Below, one piece after another: positions 25,101-36,214 of a stretch of 64,000 bases of DNA. Position 1 is the first letter of the stretch. Each line of letters starts with the position of its first letter. Both the position numbers and the translations under genes were made by a program. The stretch covers positions 60,586,736-60,650,735 of the forward strand of contig OX578137.1 of assembly GCA_951213105.1 (NCBI GenBank). The letters are read 5' to 3'. The stretch is from Amaurobius ferox (Eukaryota > Arthropoda > Arachnida > Araneae > Amaurobiidae). The notes beneath the pieces were generated by a model that was not told where the DNA came from, did not search any database, and was given only the letters and a program-made list of their open reading frames with translations.

Positions 25101-28100
25101 TATACGATAAAGGAAGCCATTTTAGAAGAAATAGGGTGAAAAGAATTAGCCGGAATGGACGTGTTGGTAAATGTAGATTTATGAAATACGGAAGACTGAA
25201 TATTAGAAAAGTTATGGGAAACAATAACATCTAAAAAAGGTAAAGAACAGTTGAATTCATGTCAACGGTAAAATTAATAGAGGGATAAAAATCATTGACT
25301 GAATCAAGTAAATTGAGTAAATCATTTAAACTATGGTTCCAAATTATAAACACATCATTAACATAATGTTGCCAAAGAATGGGTTTAGAGGATACAATAG
25401 GCAAAATCTCGTTCTCGAGTTCCTGCTCTTTTTGAAAAAACTTTTCTTTTAGTTAGCTGTAATAGCCCCCGTTCAATCTTGCTATATGAATTCCTTTTTA
25501 TTTATTTATATCATTTTTCTATTTGTAATTTTGACCCTGTTCAGGTCCTAAGTTATGCTTGGCGACTCGTTCTTGATTCCCTGCATGTTAAGCCTTTGCA
25601 TAGCTACATTGATTTATAATTATTATGTTTTAAAAAGATTCTATATCTTTAAGCCTTTAAACTATTTTGAAGTATTTGCTTTTGAACTTTGTATAAATTA
25701 TAATTTGACTCATAATCCACCTTTATGTGTAACAGACAATTTCATGATATGCAAATTTTACTCGACAGTATTGAATTGTATCACGATGGCATCGCTTGTA
25801 ATTATATTGCCACAGAGGATGGACATGTAAGATGTTCGAAAGCACTTTGGCTATTGTTTTTACATCTGTAGGATGATTTTAAAATAAAATGACTATTGGA
25901 TATGTGAGATTTGTCATTTATTAGTAATTAGTAAATTGTATAGTCACATTATGTACGCTAAAATAAATAACCTTAAACACATGAGCTAATAGATCCTCCA
26001 AATAAAATGACTAAAATCATTGTTCAAGTCAATAAATAACTACAAATCAGTAGCTTAACCTGTAGATCTGGTTTGTAAACTGTTAGACAATGTAGACATC
26101 TTGGAGATATTAGTCCTAATCCGTTCTGGTTGCCTGGATTGGTTCCCTATGTGAACCACTCCCGTCCTGGAACATAGATATGTCCAAAAACCCTGGGGGA
26201 GCCAGGAGCTGTGATAGTATCCAAAAGTGCAAAATAATACAAAGAATTTCAGAATGCAGGACATTACCTCCTGTCAAATAGAAAATTTTCCTTATAAAGG
26301 TAGTCAAAGTGGTACTAAGAGTGAAATACTTCTGCACTGTGAAAGACTAAAGAAGAGGTGTGATTTACCACTTGTTTTTTTTTTAATTTGTAAGACTCCT
26401 GTCTTACAAATTTTTTGAGGTGAGAGTTGTGAATTTTTGGCAGAAATCCTACCATCCTGCTTGGAATTTCAACCTAAGGTAGATATGAATATGATTTCAA
26501 AGGAGGGATGCCTTTTGCAGAGAACTTTGTAAGAAATATATATATTGTCATATTTAAGTTATATGATAAAACTCCCATAAAAACTTAGCATGTAATGACA
26601 CAAACAAAACAGTTTGAATCAAATATTTGGGGCTGCATTTTTATCTGAACAAGTAGTTTTATTCCACCAACAACTTTTATCAGATATTGCTGTAAATATA
26701 TTTTTGGTTTTCAAATATAATTAATAATTATAATAATAGATTTCTAATTAAATGTACATATATACATAAAATAAATATACAAATTAATTTCATTTTGTGG
26801 TTAAGAAATCAAAATGTAGCGTGTTAAATCAACACTATGTATCCACCATTTGGTATATAATAGTGGTGAATATTGTGGTATGGTTATTAGGGCACAGTCA
26901 GACTATTACAGATAAAAAAAACTTTTGCATTTAAAAAAATTGTAACATCTTGCTTGGAAAATTGGAATTAGGTGCATGCAAGTTTGATCAATAGAAAGTA
27001 TGTTAGCACCATTGATTTGCCCTTTTTAGTAATTTTTACAATGCTAGTATGTAGAAAATTTTGTGAGGATTTTTATATTTTACTGATCATGATTGGTACA
27101 GTATTTTCCGAGTATCCAATGAATTGTAAAAACTGAAGAGCTCATAAAAGCCACTAATTAATGCATTTTTTATTTATGAAGGAGCCAAAGTCATACTATA
27201 AAAAAAAAAAGAAGAGTCGGGCAGTAGGGAAAATAAAAGGCAAAGATTTGATGTACCAGTTCCATAGTCTTGATAAAAACAAAGCATAACAATATTTAGA
27301 AAGCATTAAAAATGTGCTTATTTATCCTTTCCTTCTCGCAGTTGAAGTCATTTTCCCAGAGCTGAGTTTTACTTTGAATTTTAGTCAAATATTACGCATT
27401 TCACAAACAGACCGTCCAAACAGTTACCTTACACCTTTCTGGTAGGTCGGACGGTCTGGGTTTCAACAACAACAGCATTTCACAAACAGAACTACACTAG
27501 TAATGACTTAATAATGTTGTTGTTGTTGAAACCCAGACCGTCCGACCTACCAGAAAGGTGTAAGGTAACTGTTTGGACGGTCGGGAAGTGCCACCCAATT
27601 TAGACCGGAACCCAGTGGGGGAGGCATCCACAGGGACCGTACCCTCCTTCCCCTACCACCAACCTCTCGGAAGGACTTTCGGACCCACATGTTTAACGTG
27701 ATCGTACTCCGCATGAACACGGCGGCAGTTTTGGCAGTGGCTGGAATCGAACCCGGGCCTACCGAGTGCAACTCCAGCGCGCTAACCAATGGGCTACCGC
27801 GCCCCTTGACTTAATAATGTGAAATACATTTATGGACCTCTGCCATCTGGTGGTCATTAAAAAATTTTTATTTTGCCTTGGTAGATATATCTACCAACTG
27901 TTGTTAATGGGTTCATCGGAAATATGATAACAAAAGAGGTAAAACTAAATAAATTAACTTTTTCTAGATAATTGAAAGCTGATCTGAATAATTACATTTA
28001 TCCATGCTATGTATGTGTTTGAATAACTATAAGCATTTAAACAATTACTCATTAAAGCCAGTAACACATTTTTGAACAGCAATTTTGGTGGGTTTCTTTT

Positions 28101-31100
28101 TTTTTTTCATTTTTTTGTAGTACAGATATTTGTTGAAAATTAATAAAGCAGATTTACAATGTCACTTTATTGAGATGTCTCTTAAATTTTTGAGTTAGAG
28201 GGATGGGTTGGAGTTGAGCTTTTAACCCCCTGATTAAAGCTCATGTTCATTTTTATAAATAAACATGTAACATACTAGTATAATTTAAAATATAAATTTC
28301 TTAAAAAAATATAATACAATTACAAATATTATAAATACTTATATAGTACAACTTGTCAATAACGAAATGTTTTTACCATGTTGTGATGCAGACCCTGTGA
28401 ATCAGTCCCGAAGCAAACACAGCAACCAGAACACTCACTAAAACTAGATAAAAAAACAAATTTGAAATTTCTGACATAATTTTAAAATTAAAAGTAATAT
28501 TTATATATTGAAAGGCCATCAGAAGTAAAATATATTTTCTTATTAAAAATATAAGTCCATTGAGTTTACCTCAAATGTATGAAATTTTTCAAATAGGAAT
28601 AAAATCTTATCAAATCATATCCAAATAAAAAATTTTCAAAGGAATTTTTAAAATTTAATTTAGATATATATAGAGAATTGTCATCACTATGGCATTTAGA
28701 TATTGAAGCCATTATACCAGAAGTTAGATATATGTTGTGCTACAACTATGAAAACTAAATGAGAATTAAACTATAGGAGGAACTATACAGGGTGTCCCAA
28801 AAAGATTGAAACACACTTTATTCATTACCTGTTGGAGATAGGTGGGCAATGTAAATTGCAAAAATGTTGAAAGTAAGGTAGGAAATAAGGCTACGTTAAT
28901 GAAATAGTCCTCCCATTAATTTGAAAAAAGTTACTTTTTTAATTTTTATACGACCCCCTTAGACAAATTTGGTCAATCAGAAAATTTTTATTTTTAATGC
29001 AACAAGATCATTAAAAAAACCTGCATATCTGTATCTTTAAAATTGGGCGAGTTATATTTAATTGAAATTTGAACATTGTGAATGGGGACCACATATCAAA
29101 TTGGAAATGTAAATTTGTGACTTATTACAAAAAAGATAAAACTGGATGATAATACATAGGATACCCAACCGCGTAGTGAGTACCACTGCTTTATATGATC
29201 TTTGTCTGTGTAATGCTTTATTTAGATGCATTTGTGATAAAAAATGTTGACACATATTAACATATTCTTGATCTAAACAATTTCCATCATCAATTTGTTT
29301 ATGATCCCTATTTTCACTGATGAAACAGCCTTTCACATGGTACAGAAAAGTGGCATGTCAGATTTTTCCTTTATCATTATTCAGTTGATTTTAAAGATAC
29401 AGATATGCAATTTTTTTTAATGATCTTGTTGCATTTGTAGCTTTTGTGATATGTCACAAATTTACATTTCTAATTTGATATATGGTCCCCATTCACAATG
29501 TTCAATTTTTAATTAAATATAACTCGCTCAATTTTAAAGATACAGATATGCAGGTTTTTTAATGATCTTGTTGCATTAAAAATAAAAATTTTCTTATTGA
29601 CCAAATTTGTCTAAGGGGGTCGTATAAAAATTTAAAAACTAACTTTTTGAAAATTAATGGGAGGACTATTTCATTAACATAGTCTTATTTCCTACCTTAC
29701 TTTCAACATTTTTGCAATTTACATTGCCCACATATCTCCAACAGGTAAAGAATTAAAGCATGCTTCAATCTTTTTGGGACAACCTGTAGAGAGTGGGAAA
29801 TAGCGGGAGCACACTTTTGTAATGAAACTTATTTTCTAACATTTTGTTATGTTTTCCAACTTTTTTTGCCAGTAACAAAAAGGCATAAATTGATGCCTTT
29901 ACATTTTGTTTCTGACATAAAAAAGCAAGTAGAAAATATGTTTGTACATTACTATATAAGTCAATTATATATTGACACAATAATGGGATTATGATAATGC
30001 AGCAAGGAATTAAAATTATCAAATAGTTTAAGACATAAACTCACACAAATGAAAATATTTGGTTCTGCCATGGGAATTAACTGCATAAAAGTGTGAACAA
30101 CAAAATTGCAAGTGATATGGTACAAATTTTTATTGGAATTAATAGTGAGTGTTCAGACTCTTACTGAATTGATGAATGTGATAGGGTTGCTACATTTTCC
30201 TGAAGTAGTAACTTCATATTAAATTAATACTGAAATTTAGTAAACAGTAGCATATCATCAACAAGGATATAGTGAAATATATGAAATTATGGAAAAATAG
30301 CTATTTGAAATTAGAAGTAGGAGATATGCAAATGATTAAAATTTGGGAGTAAAAGAACATTAAAAAAAAAAATAATAATAGCGGTAAAAATATAACATTT
30401 TGATAAGTGATAAATCGATATTTGGTGCAGCTTAGAGTCAATTATGTTGCCCTTTGTAGAAGATAATGCTGATAATAATGCTGAGCATAAAATGCTGATA
30501 ATTAAAATAACCATTTTGGTTTTTTAATACTTTTCATTGTTGAGCAAGAGCCTGTAAAAAATAAATCATGGTGATAGAGTTTCCATTTAAATTCATGTTT
30601 CAAACCTGCGATTTTCAAAAGTGACTGATAAGTATAATAAACTCAGAGATTGAGTTTTAATTCACGTTCGCATTTTAAACTAGCGATTTCTAACTTTCTT
30701 CATTTGGAGGAACCAGGGAGTTAGAGAGTAGAACTCCTACCAAAAAACTACGCTTTTCATTAATATCTCAACAACCCTGGGTCTCAAAAACTCGAAACAT
30801 GGACTAAATTTTAAGCAGGGCTATTTTAAGGCTACCCACAAACATACAGGCAGATTTTCAATTTCATTTAAATATATTTAGCAAACTTCTATATATTTTT
30901 TTCAATTTTTTTATTTTTTTAAATATTACAATCTACCTATTTCTCTACCATAAGCCAATGATTCCCAACTTTTATTCGGAGGAACCATTAAAGTATTTTA
31001 TAAAATATCGCAAAAACCCCCATTTGACTGACATATTAAGTTTGACAGTCTATAATAATGCATATCCCAGTTTTCTAATTTATTTTTAATTTTAATTTAC

Positions 31101-31646
31101 AATCTGATTAACATATACTTTTAAGTTTGTGACAGTCCACATATGTGATTTGCCACATTCTGTAGTCCCTTTCCTAATAGAAAAATATATATATATATAT
31201 ATTTGAAGCCTTGATATTATTATTATATTCTCTCAGAATTATTAGAAGATTTAATATCAGTTGTTAGCTAATAATTTACTGTGAAAAGTGTACTATTTAT
31301 GAGTCAGAATGACCCATATGTTTATGGCAACATTTGCCATTGCCAAAGGATTAACTTCTATGAAGATAATAAAAGGTGGCAGTGGTGTATCCCATACACT
31401 TAACTTCAGAGCAAGATAAATTATAGACCAGACAATTGTAATGTTTTAGAGAACACATTTTCCCAATGAGGACCAGATAAGTTATGAAGTGTTTCATAAG
31501 ATAGTGGCAATAACATGAATAATTTTATCTACTAAAATATAATATTTTTTTGAAATTACATAAATTGTAAAAAGAAACATACCTTCAGGAAATAATTTAG
31601 CTTGAAAGCCTTTACCAAAGACATAGGTTTCCAAGTTACCAATGGC
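19147..31646 (-). CDS. KRTCAP2: KRTCAP2, oligosaccharyltransferase subunit: last three exons
   Basis: Exons read right to left: 31,646-31,583 (after TTATACAG, before GTATGT), 28,437-28,377 (after TAGTTTTAG, before GTAAAA) and 19,264-19,147 (after TTCTTTGCAG, stop TGA). Phases fit exactly: 64 nt leaving G, 61 nt starting TG and leaving TG, then T. They encode NLETYVFGKGFQAKLFPE, then SVLVAVFASGLIHRVCITT, then FIFSIIALYYMNKISNKVYG ending PEKKKKK. The VFGKGFQAK and FASGLIHRVC..TCFIFS blocks are hallmarks of keratinocyte-associated protein 2, a small multi-pass ER membrane subunit of the STT3A oligosaccharyltransferase used in co-translational N-glycosylation. The lysine tail fits a KKxx ER-retrieval signal. 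AATAAA lies 47 nt after the stop (19,100-19,095 on the minus strand). The N-terminal two transmembrane segments must lie right of 31,646; they were not found. Introns of 3.1 and 9.1 kb are filled with mobile DNA. Confidence 0.93.
19573..19797 (-). repeat. Old diverged copy of the tRNA-derived SINE
   Basis: Follows the SINE at 21,125 along its length in reverse (AAGGTATAAGGTAACTGTTTGG, CCAATTTAGACCAGAAC, GATCGAACCTGGG) with many substitutions. The promoter end continues into three 22-bp tandem copies at 19,776-19,841. Confidence 0.75.
19776..19841. repeat. 22-bp tandem triplication of the SINE B-box
   Basis: Units start at 19,776, 19,798 and 19,820, each CATGGATCRAAYCYSGGTCTAT-like; a fourth is cut after CATG. 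Each unit holds the reverse complement of the B-box core GGTTCGATTC or a variant. Confidence 0.85.
20721..21985 (+). repeat. Dispersed repeat family B, old copy, interrupted by a SINE
   Basis: Aligns by eye with 55,238-56,175 and 59,406-60,366 from GTATAAG.ATTGTGACTGGGTCGAAAATTC through GGAAACCTATTG, TTTTAGAATGTTGACA and GTTCATTCCATTCA to the end block GGGAAAGTCATGGGTTGC. The SINE at 21,125-21,409 lies within it. Confidence 0.75.
21125..21409 (+). mobile_element. tRNA-derived SINE, full-length copy 1
   Basis: Starts GGGGCGCGG. Pol III promoter boxes are visible: A box TAGCCCATTGG (21,134-21,144) and a consensus B box GGTTCGATTCC (21,177-21,187). The body has no coding role and ends in a (CAA)n tail. 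A 13-bp target duplication, acataaaattaaa, flanks it at 21,112-21,124 and 21,410-21,422. The copy at 27,517-27,805 appears identical base for base, so the family moved recently. The 80-codon frame across it is incidental. Confidence 0.93.
22722..22898. mobile_element. Small foldback (hairpin) element
   Basis: Imperfect inverted arms of about 57 bp at 22,722-22,778 and 22,841-22,898 (ATTGCAGATAACAGTATCCATG against the complement of CATGAATACTGTTATTTGCAAT). Inner sequence also repeats ATTGCAGTTAACAGTTATTC. No coding capacity. Confidence 0.65.
23465..24048. repeat. Tandem array, period about 155-171 bp, 3.6 copies
   Basis: Unit starts TCTAATGNGCAATAATAARGG at 23,475, 23,644, 23,798 (variant) and 23,969. 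The last unit is interrupted by the Penelope insertion and resumes at 25,930-25,975 (TACGCTAAAATAAATAACCTT). Confidence 0.85.
24049..25929 (-). mobile_element. Penelope-like element with inverted pseudo-LTRs
   Basis: A central reverse-strand coding remnant (25,418-24,566) is enclosed by inverted repeats of about 510 bp, 24,075-24,590 and 25,419-25,929. The outer borders carry a 13-bp direct repeat, agtaaattgtata, at 24,036-24,048 and 25,930-25,942, which is read as the target duplication. Penelope elements are known to carry such terminal repeats in direct or inverted order. The host site is the tandem array described before it. Confidence 0.85.
24566..25418 (-). pseudogene. Penelope RT C-terminal part plus GIY-YIG endonuclease, broken
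   Basis: Read leftwards: ENEILPIVSSKPILWQHY then VNDVF (near 25,350), FYPSINFTVDMN, a one-base shift, CSLPFLDVIVSHNFSN and SIPANSFHPISSKMASF (near 25,130), EIDLIFKLGQDAGYSYEF, a stop, then after another frame change the linker and GVYVV...KFYISC, a GIY-YIG-type core with RMSEH about 14 residues later (24,790-24,660). Stop codon at 24,566-24,568. The polymerase site reads YVND where YxDD is needed, and the endonuclease reads YIS for YIG, so both activities are presumably lost. The RT fingers and palm upstream of YxDD are missing (5' truncation). Confidence 0.85.
27412..27474 (+). mobile_element. 5'-truncated SINE, 63 bp, with 16-bp target duplication
   Basis: Only the last 63 bp of the SINE, from CCGTCCAAACAG to the (CAA)n tail, identical to the full-length copies. 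Flanked on both sides by gcatttcacaaacaga (27,396-27,411 and 27,475-27,490). Confidence 0.9.
27517..27805 (-). mobile_element. tRNA-derived SINE, full-length copy 2
   Basis: Reverse-strand copy that matches 21,125-21,409 without a visible difference apart from one extra CAA in the tail. Target duplication tgacttaataatg at 27,504-27,516 and 27,807-27,819. A and B boxes intact. Confidence 0.93.
28788..29786. mobile_element. Mariner-type foldback element, 999 bp
   Basis: Ends CAGGGTGTCCCAAAAAG and (inverted) CAGGTTGTCCCAAAAAG, with TA on both outer sides (28,786-28,787 and 29,787-29,788), as for Tc1/mariner elements. Arms of about 340 bp (to about 29,125 and from about 29,443) are inverted copies. 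The centre holds a short in-frame PIFTDETAFHM near 29,310, like the first acidic motif of an IS630/mariner transposase, the only coding trace. It lies in KRTCAP2 intron sequence, between exon 28,437 and exon 31,583. Confidence 0.82.
30565..30885 (-). mobile_element. Helitron 5' fragment (family C), reversed
   Basis: Matches the first part of the Helitrons at 41,024 and 44,425 in reverse: AAACTCAGAGATT, TAGGAGTTCTACT (as its complement), TGTTGAGATATTAATGAAAA and the terminal GAAAATCTGCCTG. The conserved block after the microsatellite is deleted. Confidence 0.7.
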
Positions 31647-32486
31647 CTGTATAAGTTATGGAATAAAGCTAAGTAGGAAAGACAATTACAATTCATAGTA
31701 AATCAGAAAGATTCCCAATATTTTATTAAATCTTTAAAGTATAAATATCAGTACTTCATAAAATTTAAAACTCTAAAAATCTTTCTCTTTCTTTTCTTAG
31801 GATTCCTTTCATTTATTTTCATATCAAATGAAACACAGAAAAATTTTAAAACATGTATTGAAAATTTGAATATATCGAGAAAAATTACATGAAATGTTAT
31901 ATTTCGTTCCGGCTTCTAATATGAAAATACCAGTATACAACGTTTTGTCTGAATCAAATAAAAAATATTTTTAATATCTGTTCTAAGTGCCATGGCAGTG
32001 ACACTGAAGACACTATATTACAGAAATGATTTTCAGCTATAAACTTATTTTAGATGGAAAGGCTTATGATTGTCTAGTCAAGGCCGGCCCTACCATTAGG
32101 TCAACTAGGCAGCCACCTAAAGCACAGTTTTGCCATCTAGGGAGCAATACTGACATTTCAGGGGTTATATACATTTTAAAAGTTAAAAATATTATTTTTT
32201 TTTTAAAAGATGAATTGAAATAAAGGGTCTTTCTATCAGAATTTTAAATTAAAAGTCCAGCAAGAATTCCTATTAGAACAAAAATCACAATCAAAACAAT
32301 ACACCTTGTCTTTTCTCCAATTGGCAACATTTAAAAGACTGACATGTTTGTTTAAATTTCTAATCTGCATTGTTTTACGAGGTCCAGAAAATAAGTTTTA
32401 AGAATGTGACAATACCAAAAATAACAACTTTCAGTGCAGACAATTTTTTAGAAATGATTTCTTTAGATGATTTCTGTTAAAGAACA

Positions 32487-32630
32487 AGAGGTTGGTGGAG
32501 GGAAGGAGGTAGGGGAAGGAGGGTATGGCCTTCGTGGATGTCTTCCCACTGGGTTCTGGTCTAAATTGGGTGACACTGTCCCAGCTGTTCAAACAGATAC
32601 TTCATGTAAATCGAATAGTCTGTGTCAAAA
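32487..32630 (+). repeat. Diverged 3' part of the SINE
   Basis: Follows the SINE from GAGGTTGGTGG and GGGGAAGGAGGGTA through GGTTC(T)GGTCTAAATTGGGTG to the end, with substitutions and without the promoter half. Confidence 0.7.
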
Positions 32631-32879
32631 GAAAAGAAAGGTGCAATCAATGTAATTATTCTACTTAGGCAATTTGAAAAGTACACTTAAATTTAGTAAA
32701 ACAAATTGCCTAAAGCATTTAAAGGCAAGGTTATAAAGCATTTACATTCACAATTTTACTTTTCTTATTATATAGTGTCAACTAGTTCCACAGAATTACA
32801 TTAATTTAAGGAAATACCATGACTGAATCTGCTTAACCCATTCCTGAAGTTACGAGTTTGAAATCGAATTTTTTAAAAC

Positions 32880-33320
32880 TAAAGAATTTTTAAGAACTCA
32901 GGCTGGTCTGAAACCTCACACGTGGATTTAGGGTAGGTGGTTGTGACCCGATGCTAAGAAACCATTTAACAGGAATCCAGGGACACAAATATTTTAAAAA
33001 TAAATGCAAACTCGGTCCGGCCAAAAATATCATGTGAATTTATGATAAATGAACTGTCATCTATGGTCCCTATGACAGTAAATATGATGCTGGGAAACAA
33101 TCTAACAGAAATCCGAAGACCCTTTTTTTTAAACCAAGTAAGAACCCAGTAGGACACTTCACATGAGGATTTACTCGTAAGATAGGCAATTTATTGCTTT
33201 GAAAGTTTTCAAAAGAAATTTGGGGACACGAGTTCTATGAAACTAAGTACAAACTTGATCCAGCGAGATACCACACATGTGGAATTACGATAGGTGGATA
33301 AGCTGTCACTTACACACTGA
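32880..33320. repeat. Degenerate tandem repeat, period about 110-130 bp
   Basis: Units can be tracked by CACGTGGATTTAGGGTAGGTGG-like blocks near 32,918, 33,028, 33,160 and 33,270, each followed by CTGTCA or GGAAT/AACAG sequence. Old and uneven. Confidence 0.4.
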
Positions 33321-35990
33321 ATTTTATGTTTATTAGCAAAACTATATCTTTTTAGTTGTATTCACAATTCACAAGATATTCATAGGGGGAGGGAGCCAGT
33401 TCTACAGAGAATTCATTTAAAAAGTTAAAAATAACATGAACTGACAGCAGATTTGTTCACAAATGCACCTAACAATAAGAGGATTATAGTATTATTTACC
33501 ACTTATTTCTCATCACACAACTGTGTCGAGAAAGGGAGATATTCGATTTATGCTTCACCCCTCCTCACCCACCCAAATTCCGCATACAGACTTTTGAATT
33601 TCACTGAATAGTGCTAAATCCAGTAAAAATTGTTTGATTTGGAATTTTTTTAAAAACAAGTCACTCTACACATTAATTACTGATTATCAAATCAAATTTC
33701 ATCAAAATCGGATAGGTCATTTTAAAGAGATGCTCTTTCAAACATTTTGACATTGAAGTGACTCAAGCAGGGAGCTTCAATCACTACGCTTCAATTACAT
33801 ATAAAGTGCTCTTAGCTTTATCTTGGAGATGATGGCAATATTATAGCAGCTTTAATTTGTAAGCGATTATTTTTTTGAGATTCTTTAAAATCATTTTCTT
33901 CCTAGTTAAGAATGAATCAATCAAGTCGAATTAGAGTAATTTAAACTGATTGATGTAAATTAATAATTTAATATTTTCAGACACAATGGAATCCAGCCTA
34001 TACTTTCAATATATTATAGACTAGTAAAATGATTTTTTCCAGAAATTAGCATTTTAATGTTACTCCATATATCATAAATTTCAAATAGACTAATTATACA
34101 AATTATAAAAAGTTCTATTAAGCTCTAATTTTTTTGACAACCTTTTACATAAAATTTGGTGATATAGACACTTGGACTTGTCTGTTCCTTAAAAATGCTT
34201 ACCACTCCTTACACACAAATATTATTCTAAAAATGTTCTTAAATATGTTACTGATGTCTTAAAATACACATTTTCACCAAAAATTTGAATTGGTATCTCT
34301 TTGAGAAAGCAATACTTTTTCCAAATCAGTGGTTCATGATCCTAAAAATGTTCTTAAATATGTTACAGATGTCTTAAAATACACATTTTCACCAAAAATT
34401 TGAATTGGTATCTCTTTGAGAAAGCAATACTTTTTCCAAATCAGTGGTTCATGATCCTTTGGGGGATTACTAAATGTAGTATACCGTCATGGAGTGATCA
34501 ATTCAGGGCACCTAATGAGAAGGAGCACTTTTAGTGCTGTACATATGTTTGAGAAACAAAGATATTTTTGAGAGTTTTAAGAACCAAAGACTACGGAAAA
34601 GATGTTTCAAAATAATTTGCTCCAGGATACCAAAAGTCTAGTTACACTACTAATCAGAAGCCTAACTTTAGAAGGGGAGGGGGATTACACAAAGTTCTTT
34701 AATGGTTATTTAAAAAACTATTCTTATCCTTATTATGATATGCAAATATAAAAGAAATTTCCCTAGAGAATATTAAAGACAATGTAGGAAATTGAGATTT
34801 ATAAATTCTGTCAATGTCAGATGCACTAAGCAGTAAAAATTCTATAATTACTACTTTAAGAAATGCTAACCTAGGGGTTTTTAGATACTATTACAAAAAT
34901 AAGATCTTTGTAAGTCCAAAAAATGGTTGAGAACTTGAATTCTATATTATAGTTAAGAAGGTGAAAATTATACATTTAATAGAAATAAATGTTCATGACA
35001 CACACACATGCAAAAAAAAAACTAGGCCATTTCTTTATTGTCATTATGAAGATAGTGAAGGGGATTAAACACATTAGATCTATTACCCAATTAGATTACT
35101 GGGCGAAAAATAAAACACTATGTATATATCTTTAATTTTATTCGATGTATGCTGGTTTACTAGCCTCAATTAAATTTTTTATTAATTTAAACAACATTTT
35201 GAGCACACGGTCTTCGATTATTTATATTTAAAACTAAAACAAAATTTTATCTATTTAAATTAACATAAGTGTTATTGCTGTTTCAATACAATAACTATTT
35301 ACAACTTTATACTCCTAAACCAAAGTCATAGTAATGCAACTACAAGTACATTTAAGACTTAAGAAGAAGTGATAAGACTTAGGAAGAAGTATGCTATATG
35401 AAAGTAGTGTCTGCAGTTAGTTGTTAGTTTACATTTTTCTTAAAATAGTTGTAAAAAAAAAACAGAAGATGGAAACAGAAGATGGTTAACGATAGAGTGC
35501 TAAAGATAGTTACAAAAAGTGCAAAATCAGAGTATGATAAAATAATTTTGTACTTTGTTTTATAAATTTATACAAAAACATATAATTATTTTAGTCGATG
35601 GGTTTATGCCAGCATTTAAAAATAAGTGTAATTCATTCTGTAATAACAAATCATGGATAAAACAATTATGACTGAATTGGTAATAACACATTCGATTAAA
35701 AAGCAAAAAATTCTCTCAAACCTTCTGTGGCTCCACTTGCCTGTCATGTTGAATTTTATTTAAATATTGTACAATAACAAAACTTATCTACATTATTAAA
35801 ATTGTGAATTGTGAGAATTCTAGCAAGACCTTCTATAATCGGAATTTTAGGAGGTTTTTGCAAGAATAAGTATTTCTATTTGACACTATGCATGATATTT
35901 TGAAGTGTGGATTGGTTGAGAAAAGCACTGGACACATATAAATGCATAGTTGTGTATGTTTTAATAGTGTAGATGCCAGTAAATTTTAAA
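33321..35990. other. AT-rich non-coding stretch, upstream of the recognised KRTCAP2 exons
   Basis: Expected to hold or lie next to the missing first KRTCAP2 exons, but none was recognised. The only structure seen is a 115-bp tandem duplication at 34,227-34,456. Confidence 0.4.
34227..34456. repeat. Recent 115-bp tandem duplication
   Basis: 34,227-34,341 and 34,342-34,456 are the same apart from one visible base (TTACTGAT versus TTACAGAT). Confidence 0.92.
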
Positions 35991-36013
35991 ATTAGTTCCA
36001 TTACAACCTATAA

Positions 36014-36214
36014 AGGAAAAAAAATCAAAAGGATACAGTTAAGGCCAGTAAAAAAAGGAATGAGCCAAGAAATCCACCAAAGACAGTCATTATTTGTGTT
36101 GATGCTAGAGGTACACGGTACACTTGCATTGCAGCAAACAATAAAACAAATAAAGATGTTGCTAACAAACAGGATGCACCAGTTGAAATACCTGTCAAAG
36201 TAGTATTAGATTAG
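36014..36214 (+). other. Unassigned open frame with protein-like composition
   Basis: A 66-codon frame between stops, ending TAG at 36,212-36,214. It reads KDTVKASKKRNEP, then KTVIICVDARGTRYTCIAAN and a charged C-terminal part ending PVKVVLD. Charge distribution and lack of AT-driven residues look like a real protein end. The overlapping frame one base away (ATG at 35,973) may join it by a frame change. A poly(A) signal AATAAA lies at 36,285-36,290. No family was recognised; a pseudogene or terminal exon is possible, chance cannot be ruled out. Confidence 0.3.

Noticed and set aside
26055..26337. Overlapping minus-strand frames of about 70 codons
   Set aside because: They sit in a KRTCAP2 intron and show no recognisable domain; two frames are open at once, which points to chance.
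32051..32130. GC-richer block AAGGCCGGCCCTACCATTAGG
   Set aside because: Resembles a short dispersed repeat tail, but no borders or second copy in the window support an entry.
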